From Paenibacillus abyssi (lineage in GTDB: Bacteria; Bacillota; Bacilli; Paenibacillales; Paenibacillaceae): DNA of 64,000 bases. Location: positions 1 to 64,000 of the forward strand of contig NZ_BMGR01000013.1 in assembly GCF_014640295.1 (NCBI RefSeq). Direction: 5' to 3'. The notes under the pieces are model-generated. The model saw nothing but the letters and a program-made list of their open reading frames with translations. It was not told the DNA's origin and did not search any database. The position numbers and the translations under genes were made by a program. Positions 42,178 to 51,708 of this stretch are shown here, piece by piece. Position 1 is the stretch's first letter. Each line of letters starts with the position of its first letter.

Positions 42178-42456
42178 CTATTTCTTATCTCTGGGCACGC
42201 CCCAGGAATCCTCTTGGTAAGTTGCCTGTTTATCTTCAAATTCCTGTTTGGAAATTTTATGATTGCTGGCACCCTTCGCCATGGCAAGCTGAAAATCGTT
42301 TAGCGCATCCAGGCTGGCCTTGGTTATATATGCTCGTCCATTTTCCTCTATAAATAAAATACGATCTCCCGCATCCACTTCCAGTAATTCGCGAATACTT
42401 TTTGGAATCGTGATTTGTCCCTTGCTGCTGATTTTAGAAATTTCCAACTTACTCAC
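42178..42456 (-). CDS. AbrB/SpoVT-type DNA-binding protein
   Basis: 92-aa protein. Residues 5-50 (ISKISSKGQITIPKSIRELLEVDAGDRILFIEENGRAYITKA) are a swapped-hairpin AbrB domain, as in SpoVT, AbrB and MazE/VapB antitoxins. The C-terminal half is polar and may bind a partner. It precedes the 112-aa gene. A 9-bp sequence repeated three times (42511-42539) lies in its upstream region. Confidence 0.85.
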   Translation of the reverse strand: MSKLEISKISSKGQITIPKSIRELLEVDAGDRILFIEENGRAYITKASLDALNDFQLAMAKGASNHKISKQEFEDKQATYQEDSWGVPRDKK

Positions 42457-42688
42457 CCTTTTCTAGCTTTTATTGCTTTTCAGGAAATTATAATCTTTGA
42501 ATGATTCGATTCTTTACTTTCTTTACTTTCTTTACTTTATCATTATATGCCTTATTATTGAATGTGTATACTCTTTTTGCCCTGCCATTCATTATTAAAT
42601 AAAGAAGGATGTCCCTTCAGGCTTGTATATTTAGGAAATATAGTATATAGTTAGTCCTTAGTCGAAGAAGCTGATTATTTTTTAATAT

Positions 42689-42768
<80 letters not shown>

Positions 42769-42830
42769 CGCATATTGAAAAAGGTATCATTTTTCTAATG
42801 AAACGTTTTTCAATATGTGAATTTTTTTAT
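42769..42830 (+). terminator. Terminator of the orphan tRNA
   Basis: 12-bp perfect stem CATATTGAAAAA/TTTTTCAATATG followed by a run of seven T. Confidence 0.8.
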
Positions 42831-42866
42831 TTCCCGGAAAATGATCATGTAAAGCGAGGTGTTAGG

Positions 42867-42944
42867 GATGAATCGGGACAACTGCCTGCAGGCAAGATTC
42901 CGGTCTTCTCAGCAGGAAAGGCACTGAAAGAAGCTTTAAATTAA
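42867..42944 (+). pseudogene. C-terminal remnant of an HU-type DNA-binding protein
   Basis: The frame reads DESGQLPAGKIPVFSAGKALKEALN then stop. This matches the HU/IHF tail (IPASKVPAFKPGKALKDAVK in typical HU). The first 65 or so residues are missing, so it cannot be functional. It lies 100 bp after the orphan tRNA. Confidence 0.75.
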
Positions 42945-43114
42945 CGAAGAGAGAAGTGTTATACTGAAAAACAAAAAAGATACGGACATAAAAACTAATT
43001 TCGTTACAATTGATGATATTATTAGTTTTTATTCCAAAGCATTACCTGTGGATCGTATTGAGAAGGATTCTGATAAAAAGAAAAGTCCAATCTCACACCT
43101 TTAAAAAGATCAAA

Positions 43115-43150
43115 GTGACCGTTTCCCGGTATACCCGGGAGCGGTCATTT
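43115..43150 (+). terminator. Rho-independent terminator
   Basis: TGACCG..TCCCGG pairs with CCGGGA.CGGTCA around TATAC and is followed by TTTTA. Confidence 0.7.
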
Positions 43151-43281
43151 TAGTTTTTGGATAAATTTTTCGGCAACGGTACGAATTTATTAGCGAATGT
43201 TGTATTATAACTTCATATGGCAAAAAGAATTAATTAGTGAAAGGTTCTTTTTGATGTTCAATGAATGGGGAGGAAATGGAA

Positions 43282-44157
43282 ATGCGTATTGGAGCAATCG
43301 AAGCGGGCGGTACAAAATTCGTCTGCGGGATTGGAAACGAAAATGGAACGATCGAGGATCGGGTAAGCTTCCCGACGGAACACCCGCAGCAGACAATGGA
43401 TAATGTGATCGCTTATTTCACTGGCAAAGGTGTAGAAGCGATTGGTATAGGGACCTTCGGACCGATTGATATCGATCCGGCCAGTCCCGCGTATGGGCAT
43501 GTAACGACGACGCCAAAGCCCGGCTGGTCGGGTTTTGATTTTCTGGGGACGCTGAAAAAGGAGTTTAACGTTCCATTCGGCTGGGATACGGACGTAAACG
43601 CCGCTGCTTTCGGTGAAGCGACTTGGGGCGCAGCGAAAGGCTTCGACAGCTGTGTCTATTATACGGTAGGTACCGGAATCGGTGTCGGCGTATATTCGGA
43701 AGGGAAGCTGGTTCACGGCCTTGTCCATCCTGAAGGCGGACATGTCTTAACGCGTCGGCACAAGGATGATACCTTTGAGGGCCTCTGTCCATATCATGGA
43801 GACTGTCTCGAAGGCATGGCCGCAGGCCCTGCAATCGAAAAACGCTGGAAGGTAAAAGGGAGCGAGCTTCCCGCCGATCATCCTGCCTGGGAAATGGAAG
43901 CCTACTATATCGCTCAGGCTGTGACAGGCACGATTCTGCTGCTTTCGCCTAAGAAAGTCATCCTGGGCGGCGGCGTCATGCATCAGCAGCAGCTGTTCCC
44001 GATGATTCGTCAAGAGGTGCAGAAGCAGTTGAACGGTTATGTCAGTGCCGAGGCGATTCTAAATAACATTGAATCCTACATCGTGCCGCCGGGTCTGGGC
44101 GACAATGCCGGGTTAAGCGGCGCTTTGGCGCTGGGCTTGGCTGCTGCGGGCAAATAA
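43282..44157 (+). CDS. ROK-family fructokinase
   Basis: 291-aa cytoplasmic sugar kinase, like the Bacillus fructokinases GmuE/YdhR. N-terminal phosphate loop GAIEAGGTKFVCGIG, catalytic-type DTDVNAAAFGE, GTGIGVGV, and the zinc site of His plus CPYHGDC (HGLVHPEGGHVLTRRH through CLEGMAAGP) define the family. The ATG at 43282 lies eight bases after GGGAGG. Earlier in-frame ATGs fall on or before that site. It stands alone, with a terminator behind it. Confidence 0.93.
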   Translation: MRIGAIEAGGTKFVCGIGNENGTIEDRVSFPTEHPQQTMDNVIAYFTGKGVEAIGIGTFGPIDIDPASPAYGHVTTTPKPGWSGFDFLGTLKKEFNVPFGWDTDVNAAAFGEATWGAAKGFDSCVYYTVGTGIGVGVYSEGKLVHGLVHPEGGHVLTRRHKDDTFEGLCPYHGDCLEGMAAGPAIEKRWKVKGSELPADHPAWEMEAYYIAQAVTGTILLLSPKKVILGGGVMHQQQLFPMIRQEVQKQLNGYVSAEAILNNIESYIVPPGLGDNAGLSGALALGLAAAGK

Positions 44158-44170
44158 CAGAGCCGCTACA

Positions 44171-44214
44171 CACAAAAAAGGATGATCCCATTACCGGAAT
44201 CGTCCTTTTTTGTG
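44171..44214 (+). terminator. Terminator of the fructokinase gene
   Basis: Long hairpin CACAAAAAAGGATGATCCC with its near-exact complement ending in CCTTTTTTGTG. The 200 bp after it (to 44410) hold no gene. Confidence 0.85.
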
Positions 44215-44410
44215 CGAATCTACACGATTTACGCCTCATCTTGATCGGATAATGACGATAGGTTGAAAGGTATGGTTGCAGCAAGCGGAACATCGTAAAA
44301 TGAAAAGAAAAAAGTCGTATTATTGAATAGACCGGACCAAGCGGTATCCATTATCATTAGGGTGACAGTCGTTACATCTAATCATACATAGTTAAAGGAG
44401 AGATACAGCT

Positions 44411-45517
44411 ATGCCAAATGGACAGTATGAGCAATTGCTGCTGCAGCTTCTTGAAGAACAGGCCGTGACCAGCAAACGGGATGGCTATGACTATGTCATT
44501 AAGCCCATCCCGGATTCGGATGAAGGGGGACAGTTAGACCCTCGTGTGCATCGTGTATTACAGGACGAGGCCGAGAAGAGGGCCACCAAGCCGAATCCGC
44601 TTCCCGATCCTTCCGACAGGCCTGCTTTCGTAAAAGCGCTGCGGGATATGATGGGCTGGGACAACAAGGATATTACACGAACCGAAATGACAACGGCTTT
44701 GAAGACGATTGAAGGTTCAAACGGCGCGATCCCTTTGCGGATCTACACGCCTGCCGGGAAAGCGCCTAAGCCGGCGATTGTATTCTTCCATGGCGGCGGA
44801 TTTATCGGAGGGACGGTTGGCGTGGTGGAGAATCCGTGCAAAGCGCTGGCGGAAAAAGCAGGGGCCGTCGTCGTTTCAGTGGACTATCGGCTTGCACCCG
44901 AGCATGCCTTTCCTGCCGGATTGAGCGATTGCTTCGAAGCTGTTCAGTGGGTATATGAGCATGCTGCCGAAATCGGCGTTAATCCGCAGCAAATCGGGGT
45001 ATCCGGAGACAGCGCCGGCGGCAACCTGGCAGCGGTCTGCTCCCTGATGGACCGGGACAAAGGGACGGGCATGATCAAATATCAGGCGCTTATCTATCCG
45101 ACGGTGAATATGGGCGGCGTCGAAACCGAAGATTTCCGGTGGAGTCTGGATGAATATGATATCCGCAACCACCGAGAGCTTATTATTGCCGGCATAGAAG
45201 GATTGCGCGGTGGCGGGGAGCTGATGCGCAATCTGTACTTACAAGGTCGCACTGAGGTTACGGAAGCGTACTTTGCTCCATTATTGGCGGAGGATTTAAG
45301 CGGATTGCCCGAAGCGTTGATATTGACGGCGGAGTATGACTTCCTGAGGATTGAGGGGGAAGCGTACGCAAAGAAGCTGGCCCGATCAGGAGTTGCAACC
45401 ACATTGATTCAGTATAATGGCATGGACCATGCATTTGTAGATAAGATCGGATTATACCCGCAGGCGGAAGACTGCATGAATGAAATTGCTAAGGGCTTGA
45501 AGCGGGTATTTGCATAA
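44411..45517 (+). CDS. Alpha/beta-hydrolase esterase, HSL (GDSAG) family
   Basis: 368-aa cytoplasmic esterase. The oxyanion-hole motif HGGGF is at 127-131, the nucleophile Ser201 in GDSAGG, the acid Asp310 in LTAEYDFLR and His340 in GMDHAF. A helical cap of about 110 residues precedes the core. Probable substrates are acetylated or short-chain esters. It starts after AAAGGAGAG, and a terminator at 45537 follows. The neighbouring glycan locus makes sugar deacetylation possible but unproven. Confidence 0.92.
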   Translation: MPNGQYEQLLLQLLEEQAVTSKRDGYDYVIKPIPDSDEGGQLDPRVHRVLQDEAEKRATKPNPLPDPSDRPAFVKALRDMMGWDNKDITRTEMTTALKTIEGSNGAIPLRIYTPAGKAPKPAIVFFHGGGFIGGTVGVVENPCKALAEKAGAVVVSVDYRLAPEHAFPAGLSDCFEAVQWVYEHAAEIGVNPQQIGVSGDSAGGNLAAVCSLMDRDKGTGMIKYQALIYPTVNMGGVETEDFRWSLDEYDIRNHRELIIAGIEGLRGGGELMRNLYLQGRTEVTEAYFAPLLAEDLSGLPEALILTAEYDFLRIEGEAYAKKLARSGVATTLIQYNGMDHAFVDKIGLYPQAEDCMNEIAKGLKRVFA

Positions 45518-45536
45518 CGATTACTTTAACCACACA

Positions 45537-45569
45537 GACGCTGGCCGCAAGAGGTCAGCGTCTTCTTTA
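45537..45569 (+). terminator. Terminator of the esterase gene
   Basis: GACGCTGGCC/GGTCAGCGTC stem with one G-T pair, followed by TTCTTT. Confidence 0.75.
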
Positions 45570-45646
45570 TTGCAGGGATTGACACGATGCTGCATATTGC
45601 TTGCTAATCCGACTCTGTTTAGAATAGAGGGATGGGAGGTGATGCC

Positions 45647-47431
45647 GTGCGTTTATTAACCCGCATATATAACTTGTTAACCGAGCCGTTCCGGCGGAGC
45701 ATTCGCAACCGGCTCATCCTTGTCATGATATTCCTTTCTGCAGCTCCCTTGATCCTTGTAACCGTGCTGGCAACGGAGAATACTAGAAAATCAATGGAAG
45801 CGGAAATCGTTCAATCGAATATGTCCGGCATAACGTGGACAGGACAATATTTGGAGGAACAGCTTACCGGGCTTAACAATATCATATACACGCTGCTGAT
45901 CAGCTCGGAATTCAACGATTATTTGAATAAATCCGACAGCTCCAGCCTGTCGCAGCAGTTCTCCGCACAGCGAAGCGTCATCAGCATGATGACATCGCTT
46001 TATTATTCCGGCAACAACAACCTGGTCGGAATCCAGTTGTATCTCAAGGAGCCTAATAAATTATTCACGATCAACGATATGTTCAACGATATTAAAACAC
46101 CGGGTGAGCTCCCGCAGTCGATGGCATCTTTCTTCAAGCGGGATATTGATTTCCTCGTGGAAGAGGGGGATTCCAAGCTGGAAAGCTTCCATCTGCTCCG
46201 GCGCATCAACCGCTTTGAGAACAAAGAGGTGCTGGGGGCTGTGCTGCTGGAGATCAAATGGCGAACGATGGATAATATATTGGACCTGCTTCATTCTGAA
46301 ACGGATCAGACGGTCTTGATTACGGATCATAATGGTGAGCCAATGTATAATCCGGAAAAAGCAGAGATATCGGATGAATTGAGACAGCTTTTGCGGCAAA
46401 TCGGTGATGGCCCGGGCTTGATTCGGGATAAGAATTATTACGTGTTCTCTAATACAATCGATCCGTGGGGCCTTAAGGTGGTAAAGCTGATTCCGACCGT
46501 ATCCATTAATGAAAGCGCGCAGCGGACGATGCAGTACGGTTTGATAGTCGGTGTGGTATCGATTATTGTATCCCTGATGGCAGCTGTTTTCGTAGCTTGG
46601 AAGATGGCAGGTCCAATCGTCCGATTAACGCGCAATATGAAGGGCATTCGCCTTCTGAAAGATGGAGAACAATTGCCGCTAAGCAACCGAATCGATGAAA
46701 TCGGGCTGCTGGAATGGAACATGCAGAATATGTCGCATCGGATCAGAGAGCATATCCGAACGGAATATATCATCAATTTGGAGAAACGGACGGCGCAATT
46801 AAAAGCGCTTCAATCCCAGATCAATCCACACTTTCTTCAGAATACGCTTCAATTGATCGGCAGTATGGCGTTCTCCAAAAAGCCGAACGAAATTTACGAA
46901 ATTATCCGTTCATTAAGCGAAATGTTCCGTTATGTAATACGCGAACCCGATGAGCTCGTTACCGTGCGCAGGGAAACCGATTATTTGAAGCACTATATGC
47001 TGATTCAAAAAGAGCGGTTTGCCGAGCGGATTGAATACGAGATTTATGTGGATAAAGCGCTGGAGCGCTGCCTTATTCCGAAGCTTACGCTGCAGCCTTT
47101 GATAGAGAATGCATTTATGCATGGATTGGATCGGAAAACAAGCGATTGGAAAATCTGTGTGAGAGCAATAACGATAGGGAATCGAGTCGAAATTACGGTG
47201 GAAGACAATGGTGTGGGCATGAACGAAGAAGCACTGGCCAAGCTGCAGGAGCAGTTGGACCAGCCTTCGGATCTGCTGTGGGCGAGTGAACGAATCGGGC
47301 TGCATAATGTGGCGGCAAGAATCAAATTGCACTTTGGAGAGCAGTACGGTGTCCATGTTGAGAGTAGGCCGGGTGAGGGAACATTCGTCCAAATCCGAAT
47401 GCCGCTGGTTCAGAAGGATGGTGAAGCATGA
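45647..47431 (+). CDS. Sensor histidine kinase, YesM type
   Basis: 594-aa membrane kinase. Helix at about 20-42, a large extracytoplasmic sensor to about 290, a second helix, a HAMP linker, then the His-kinase box LKALQSQINPHFLQNTLQLIG with His395 and an ATPase domain with PLIENAFMHGLD, VEDNGVGM and GIGLHN-like SERIGLHNVAAR. The usual PHFLYN is PHFLQN here. GTG start at 45647 six bases after GGGAGGTGAT. Pairs with the overlapping YesN-type regulator and probably senses the glycan imported by the genes downstream. Confidence 0.94.
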   Translation: MRLLTRIYNLLTEPFRRSIRNRLILVMIFLSAAPLILVTVLATENTRKSMEAEIVQSNMSGITWTGQYLEEQLTGLNNIIYTLLISSEFNDYLNKSDSSSLSQQFSAQRSVISMMTSLYYSGNNNLVGIQLYLKEPNKLFTINDMFNDIKTPGELPQSMASFFKRDIDFLVEEGDSKLESFHLLRRINRFENKEVLGAVLLEIKWRTMDNILDLLHSETDQTVLITDHNGEPMYNPEKAEISDELRQLLRQIGDGPGLIRDKNYYVFSNTIDPWGLKVVKLIPTVSINESAQRTMQYGLIVGVVSIIVSLMAAVFVAWKMAGPIVRLTRNMKGIRLLKDGEQLPLSNRIDEIGLLEWNMQNMSHRIREHIRTEYIINLEKRTAQLKALQSQINPHFLQNTLQLIGSMAFSKKPNEIYEIIRSLSEMFRYVIREPDELVTVRRETDYLKHYMLIQKERFAERIEYEIYVDKALERCLIPKLTLQPLIENAFMHGLDRKTSDWKICVRAITIGNRVEITVEDNGVGMNEEALAKLQEQLDQPSDLLWASERIGLHNVAARIKLHFGEQYGVHVESRPGEGTFVQIRMPLVQKDGEA

Positions 47432-48483
47432 TAAAAGCGATTATTGTGGATGATGAGCATTGGAACCGGGATATTATTAAAACGCTGGGGGATTGGGAGC
47501 AATATGGTATCCAGCTTGCAGGCGAAGCGGACAACGGCGAGGAGGCCGTTCGTCTTATTCATGAATGCTCCCCTCATATTGTCATTACGGATATGCGCAT
47601 GCCAGGGATGGATGGAATCGAGCTGCTTAATTACTTACAGGATGAACATCCAGCAATAAAAGTTATTGTGATTAGCGGTTACGATGATTTCGTCTACACG
47701 AGGCAAGCGATCAAATGCAAGGTCAATGAGTATCTGCTCAAGCCGATTGATCCTGTTGAATTAAACACCGCATTATCGAAGTGCCGGGATGAACTTGAAT
47801 CCGTGCAGGAATTCAGCCCGACGCTTAATATTGAAGCATTTCAAATTATTAAGACTTATAAGCCGCTGCTTTCTGCCCATTACAACGAATTGAACGAGGA
47901 AGGAATCCGAAGCGCCTTCAAGGAGTTGCTCAAGCAAGCCAGTGATATTGATTTGGAGTCCGGCGGTTGGAGGCGTGTGCTTCAGGAATTCGCCATGCTT
48001 CTTGAAGAGCTGGAGTTCCGTAATTCGCTCGAGCCGGATAAAGCTTCGCCGGCGATTGATTGGAGCCGCTTCGCTTCAAGCTCTGAAGCGATCCGTTTTC
48101 TTACGGAGAAGTATGTTTCTTCGACCCGGAAGCTGGTCACCCATCGTAAATTCAGCAACAGGTTGAACCTGAATGAGATCAAGCAATTCATTGATCACAA
48201 TTTTACGGAGCCGATCACGCAGGAGAAAATTGCCGGCGTTTTTTTTGTCAGCAAGGAGTATCTCAGCAAAGTATTTAAACAGCAATTCGGACAAAATATG
48301 ACGGATTATATTCAAGGCCTTCGCATGGAACAGGCCAGGAAATGGCTGCTGAATGATGACATCCCGATCAAAAATATAGCCGAAATGTGCGGGTATGAGG
48401 AAGTCGCCTATTTTTACCGGGTATTCAAAAAGCATTTCGGCATCGCTCCGGGTGAATTAAGAAAGAATAATCTTCAGGTTTAA
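47428..48483 (+). CDS. Response regulator with AraC output, YesN type
   Basis: 351-aa cytoplasmic regulator. The receiver has Asp8/Asp9, phosphoacceptor Asp55 (VITDMRMPG) and Lys105 (LLKPID). The C-terminal AraC domain has two helix-turn-helix units (ITQEKIAGVFFVSKEYLSKVFKQQFG; IKNIAEMCGYEEVAYFYRVFKKHFG). ATGA overlap with the kinase gene. Expected to activate the binding-protein promoter 100 bp downstream. Confidence 0.95.
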   Translation: MIKAIIVDDEHWNRDIIKTLGDWEQYGIQLAGEADNGEEAVRLIHECSPHIVITDMRMPGMDGIELLNYLQDEHPAIKVIVISGYDDFVYTRQAIKCKVNEYLLKPIDPVELNTALSKCRDELESVQEFSPTLNIEAFQIIKTYKPLLSAHYNELNEEGIRSAFKELLKQASDIDLESGGWRRVLQEFAMLLEELEFRNSLEPDKASPAIDWSRFASSSEAIRFLTEKYVSSTRKLVTHRKFSNRLNLNEIKQFIDHNFTEPITQEKIAGVFFVSKEYLSKVFKQQFGQNMTDYIQGLRMEQARKWLLNDDIPIKNIAEMCGYEEVAYFYRVFKKHFGIAPGELRKNNLQV

Positions 48484-48490
48484 AAAAGTA

Positions 48491-48536
48491 CAATGAAAGC
48501 GGTTAATTTATTACAATTAATCGCTTTCATTATTTG
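48491..48536 (+). terminator. Inverted repeat after the YesN-type gene
   Basis: AATGAAAGCG-TTAATT pairs with AATTAA-CGCTTTCATT around TTATTAC and is followed by a T-rich stretch. It can terminate the regulator transcript. The GAAAGCG half-sites also resemble cre halves. Confidence 0.6.
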
Positions 48537-48543
48537 TTTATAC

Positions 48544-48557
48544 TGAAAGCGTAATCA
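48544..48557 (+). promoter_or_regulatory. cre (CcpA) site before the binding-protein gene
   Basis: TGAAAGCGTAATCA fits TGNNARCGNWWWCA at every defined position. It overlaps the end of a -10-like TATACT (48539-48544), where CcpA would repress during growth on preferred sugars. Confidence 0.65.
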
Positions 48558-48586
48558 AAACATCCTTACAGGGAGGTCAAAAAGAG

Positions 48587-49885
48587 ATGAAAAAGATGTG
48601 GAAAGTTGCAGCAAGCGCAGTGCTTGCCGTCAGCCTGTTGGCCGGCTGCGGTAACACAGGCACGAATACAGGAAGCGCTGGAGAGGACGCCGGCGTAAGC
48701 GAAGGCGGTGCAGCCAAGAGCGTAACGCTCAAGATGTTTATCGCCCAGCCAAGGTTCAAGGAACAATACGACTCGTATATTGCGGATTTTACGAAAAAGA
48801 TCAAAGAAGAGAAAAATATCGATCTCAAAGTGCAGCTGGAAATGCCGAATCCGGACAATGCTCCCCAAATTCTGAAAACCAGACTAGCATCCAACGATGC
48901 GCCGGATATCTTCGGACTTCATGCGATTAACGAGATCCCTTCCTTCTATAAAGCAGGTTACTTGGAGGATTTATCTGACCAGCCTTTCGTTGGCAAGCTG
49001 ATGGACAGCGTGAAACCGGCTGTAACGATCGACGATAAAGTGGTCGCTGTACCGCTTGAGACGCTCTCCTGGGGTTATCTGTACAACAAGCAAATTTTCA
49101 CGGACCTTGGCCTTACGCCACCGACTACTTTGAGTGAAATGAAAGCGGTTGTAGAGAAGCTGAAGCAAAACGACGTCACGCCTTTCCTCTTGTCTTACAA
49201 AGAATCGTGGATTCCTCAGCTGTTCCTGCCGCTCGCAGCAGGGGCAATGATCAATACGGAAAACACTGATTTTATTAACCGGATGAATAAAGATGAAGGC
49301 TCATTCTCAGAGATGAAGAGCATGTTCGAGATTATCGATCTTGTTAATGCCAACGGAACCGACCGGGCATTGGAAACAGGCGGCGATGATGGAGCGGCGG
49401 CATTCGCTCAAGGCAAAGCGGCGATGTGGATACAAGGTCCATGGTATGCAGAGACAATCCTTGCTTCCAATCCGGATTTCGAATTCGGCGTAGCACCGCT
49501 TCCGATTAATGATAACCCGGATGCGACCTTGATTAATCTTAGCGTATCCACGTCTCTGGCTGTATCGCCGAGCAGCAGCAATAAAGAAGTTGCCATTGAT
49601 TTTATCAACTATATTCTTGACGACGAAGCGTCGAACAACTTCTTCCAAAGCGTGAAGTTCAATCCTCTGGCAACGGTTCATACCTATGAAAGTTATCCTT
49701 GGGTGAATGACGCAACAGAGTATGTTAAAGCGGGCAAGTCCTATCAGGATCCATCGATCCCTCAAGCTGTCAAAGATGAGGTAGGCAAGGCGCTGCAGAG
49801 CTACTTTGCGGGTCAAATGTCGCAGGACGAAGTGCTGCAGGCTCTCGACAAATCCTGGAGAGATTACAACAAAGTGAATAAATAA
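48587..49885 (+). CDS. Sugar ABC transporter substrate-binding lipoprotein
   Basis: 432-aa CUT1 binding protein (SBP family 1). Signal peptide with lipobox LLAGCG and a Gly/Thr/Ser linker. It shows the TRLASNDAPDIFGLHA and FAQGKAAMWIQGPWYAETI blocks typical of maltose/lactose-type binding proteins. Starts after CAGGGAGG. It is unrelated in detail to the two binding proteins of the pectin locus. Delivers oligosaccharides to the two permeases that follow. Confidence 0.94.
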   Translation: MKKMWKVAASAVLAVSLLAGCGNTGTNTGSAGEDAGVSEGGAAKSVTLKMFIAQPRFKEQYDSYIADFTKKIKEEKNIDLKVQLEMPNPDNAPQILKTRLASNDAPDIFGLHAINEIPSFYKAGYLEDLSDQPFVGKLMDSVKPAVTIDDKVVAVPLETLSWGYLYNKQIFTDLGLTPPTTLSEMKAVVEKLKQNDVTPFLLSYKESWIPQLFLPLAAGAMINTENTDFINRMNKDEGSFSEMKSMFEIIDLVNANGTDRALETGGDDGAAAFAQGKAAMWIQGPWYAETILASNPDFEFGVAPLPINDNPDATLINLSVSTSLAVSPSSSNKEVAIDFINYILDDEASNNFFQSVKFNPLATVHTYESYPWVNDATEYVKAGKSYQDPSIPQAVKDEVGKALQSYFAGQMSQDEVLQALDKSWRDYNKVNK

Positions 49886-49959
49886 AGCTGGATGAGAGGA
49901 AAGGCGGGCATTCCCCTCCTTTCCTCTCCTTCATCATAAGTCGGAGAGGAGACATACCC

Positions 49960-50847
49960 GTGCTGCAATCAGGATATAAAAAATATATGTCGCTGCTGGC
50001 CTTCGTCGGACCTGCGTTTATATTGTATTTTATTTTTTTGATGCTCCCGACATTGGGTGGCATGTATTACAGCATAACGGACTGGAACGGCTTGAACCGG
50101 GATTATGAATTTATCGGCTTCGGCAACTTTGTCGAGGCGCTCAGGGAAGACCCTGATTTTATCAAATCGCTTCTGTTTACGATGAAATACGTGATTGTAA
50201 TGGTTGTGCTGCAAAACGTATTCGCCTTGTTTCTGGCTGTTTTAATTGAAAGTAAAATGAGATCAAAAGGATTTTTCCGGACGATTTTCTTTATGCCTAA
50301 TATGATCAGTATGATCATCAGCGCTTTTATCTGGACCTTCGTCTTCACACAGGTGCTGCCGCAGCTTGCACAGATGACTTCTCTGCTTTCGTTTCTTGAT
50401 CAATCCTGGCTTGGGGATCCGAATATCTCGTTCTTCTCCATTATTCTCGTTTCGTTATGGAACGGCGTGGGTTATATGATGATTATTTATTTGGCCGGCC
50501 TGCAGGGCGTTCCTCAATCATTGAAGGAAGCCGCCATTATCGACGGAGCCAATCCGTTCCAGAGCTTTTTCCACATTACGCTGCCCATGATTACGCATGC
50601 GATCACGATCTGTCTGTTCTTGACCTTAAACGGGGCTTTTAAAGTGTTTGATACCGTGTACGGCTTGACAGGTGGCGGCCCGGGCCGCAGCACGCAGGTC
50701 ATTACAATGAATATTTACGAAGAGGCGTTCTCGAATAATTTCCGTTACGGGTATGCCAGCGCCAAATCGGTTATCCTGTTTGTCATTATCCTGATCTTCA
50801 CCTTTATCCAGGTGAGTGTCATGAAGAAAAGGGAGGTGGAGTCATGA
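49960..50847 (+). CDS. ABC transporter permease, CUT1 type (first)
   Basis: 295-aa six-helix permease with the EAA loop GLQGVPQSLKEAAIIDGANPFQSFFHITLPMI. GTG start nine bases after GAGAGGAG. It overlaps the next permease by four bases. No ATPase gene is nearby, so a shared MsmX-like ATPase is expected. Confidence 0.94.
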   Translation: MLQSGYKKYMSLLAFVGPAFILYFIFLMLPTLGGMYYSITDWNGLNRDYEFIGFGNFVEALREDPDFIKSLLFTMKYVIVMVVLQNVFALFLAVLIESKMRSKGFFRTIFFMPNMISMIISAFIWTFVFTQVLPQLAQMTSLLSFLDQSWLGDPNISFFSIILVSLWNGVGYMMIIYLAGLQGVPQSLKEAAIIDGANPFQSFFHITLPMITHAITICLFLTLNGAFKVFDTVYGLTGGGPGRSTQVITMNIYEEAFSNNFRYGYASAKSVILFVIILIFTFIQVSVMKKREVES

Positions 50848-51668
50848 GTGTACGTGCAACCAATGTTTTGACTACAGTGCTGCTGTCCCTTTTGGCGATC
50901 CTCTCGTTTTTTCCGGTGTATATGGTCCTTATTAATTCATTCAAATCACAGGCGGAAATTTTTAGCTCGATTCTGTCATTGCCAACGCAGCTTCACTTTG
51001 AGAACTACGCGCAAGCCTTTCAACGAATTAATTTATTAAACAGCGTGAAGAATTCCGTTATTGTCTCGTTTATCGGCATTGGGGGTATCGTCTTCTTGGC
51101 AGCAATGGCTGGTTACAAGCTGTCCCGGACGCCAGGAAAGGTGAGCAATATCATCTTTTTCCTGTTCATCGCTTCAATGCTGGTGCCGTTTCATTCGATC
51201 ATGATTCCATTGACACGCATGGCTCGCAGTTTGGAGCTGCAGGGCTCAACGTATGGGCTTGGGATCATCTATATTGGACTTGGCGTTAACATGGCTATCT
51301 TTCTATACCATGGTTTTGTGAAGTCTATTCCGAGAGAGCTGGAGGAATCGGCGCAAATGGACGGCTGCGGGGAATTCCAAACCTTTTTCCGCATCATTTT
51401 TCCGCTGCTGCTGCCGATCACCGTTACAATCGCTATTTTAAATTTCCTTTGGGTGTGGAACGACTTCCTGCTCCCGCTGCTCATGCTGACGGACGTGGAA
51501 CGTTATACATTGATTCTCGCCACGAACATGTTGTTCGGGGAATATACCAAGGAATGGCCGCTCATCCTGGCATCGCTCGTGTTGACTGCTATTCCGGTTG
51601 TCATTATATATGGATTCTTCCAACGATTTATTATGGAGGGCATCACTGAAGGTGCGGTTAAGGGATAA
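50844..51668 (+). CDS. ABC transporter permease, CUT1 type (second)
   Basis: 274-aa six-helix permease with the EAA loop IPRELEESAQMDGCGEFQTFFRIIFPLL and the C-terminal FQRFIMEGITEGAVKG tail of this family. ATGA overlap with the first permease. Completes the transporter for the GH42/GH30 locus. Confidence 0.95.
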   Translation: MSVRATNVLTTVLLSLLAILSFFPVYMVLINSFKSQAEIFSSILSLPTQLHFENYAQAFQRINLLNSVKNSVIVSFIGIGGIVFLAAMAGYKLSRTPGKVSNIIFFLFIASMLVPFHSIMIPLTRMARSLELQGSTYGLGIIYIGLGVNMAIFLYHGFVKSIPRELEESAQMDGCGEFQTFFRIIFPLLLPITVTIAILNFLWVWNDFLLPLLMLTDVERYTLILATNMLFGEYTKEWPLILASLVLTAIPVVIIYGFFQRFIMEGITEGAVKG

Positions 51669-51708
51669 TGGCCTGATCGCCCTAGTAGAAAGGTGAAGGT
51701 GAGACGCA

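Noticed and set aside
41812-42456. Classical MazEF or VapBC toxin-antitoxin pair
   Set aside because: The first protein has an AbrB domain, but the second lacks MazF, PIN or RelE motifs, so no such label is justified.
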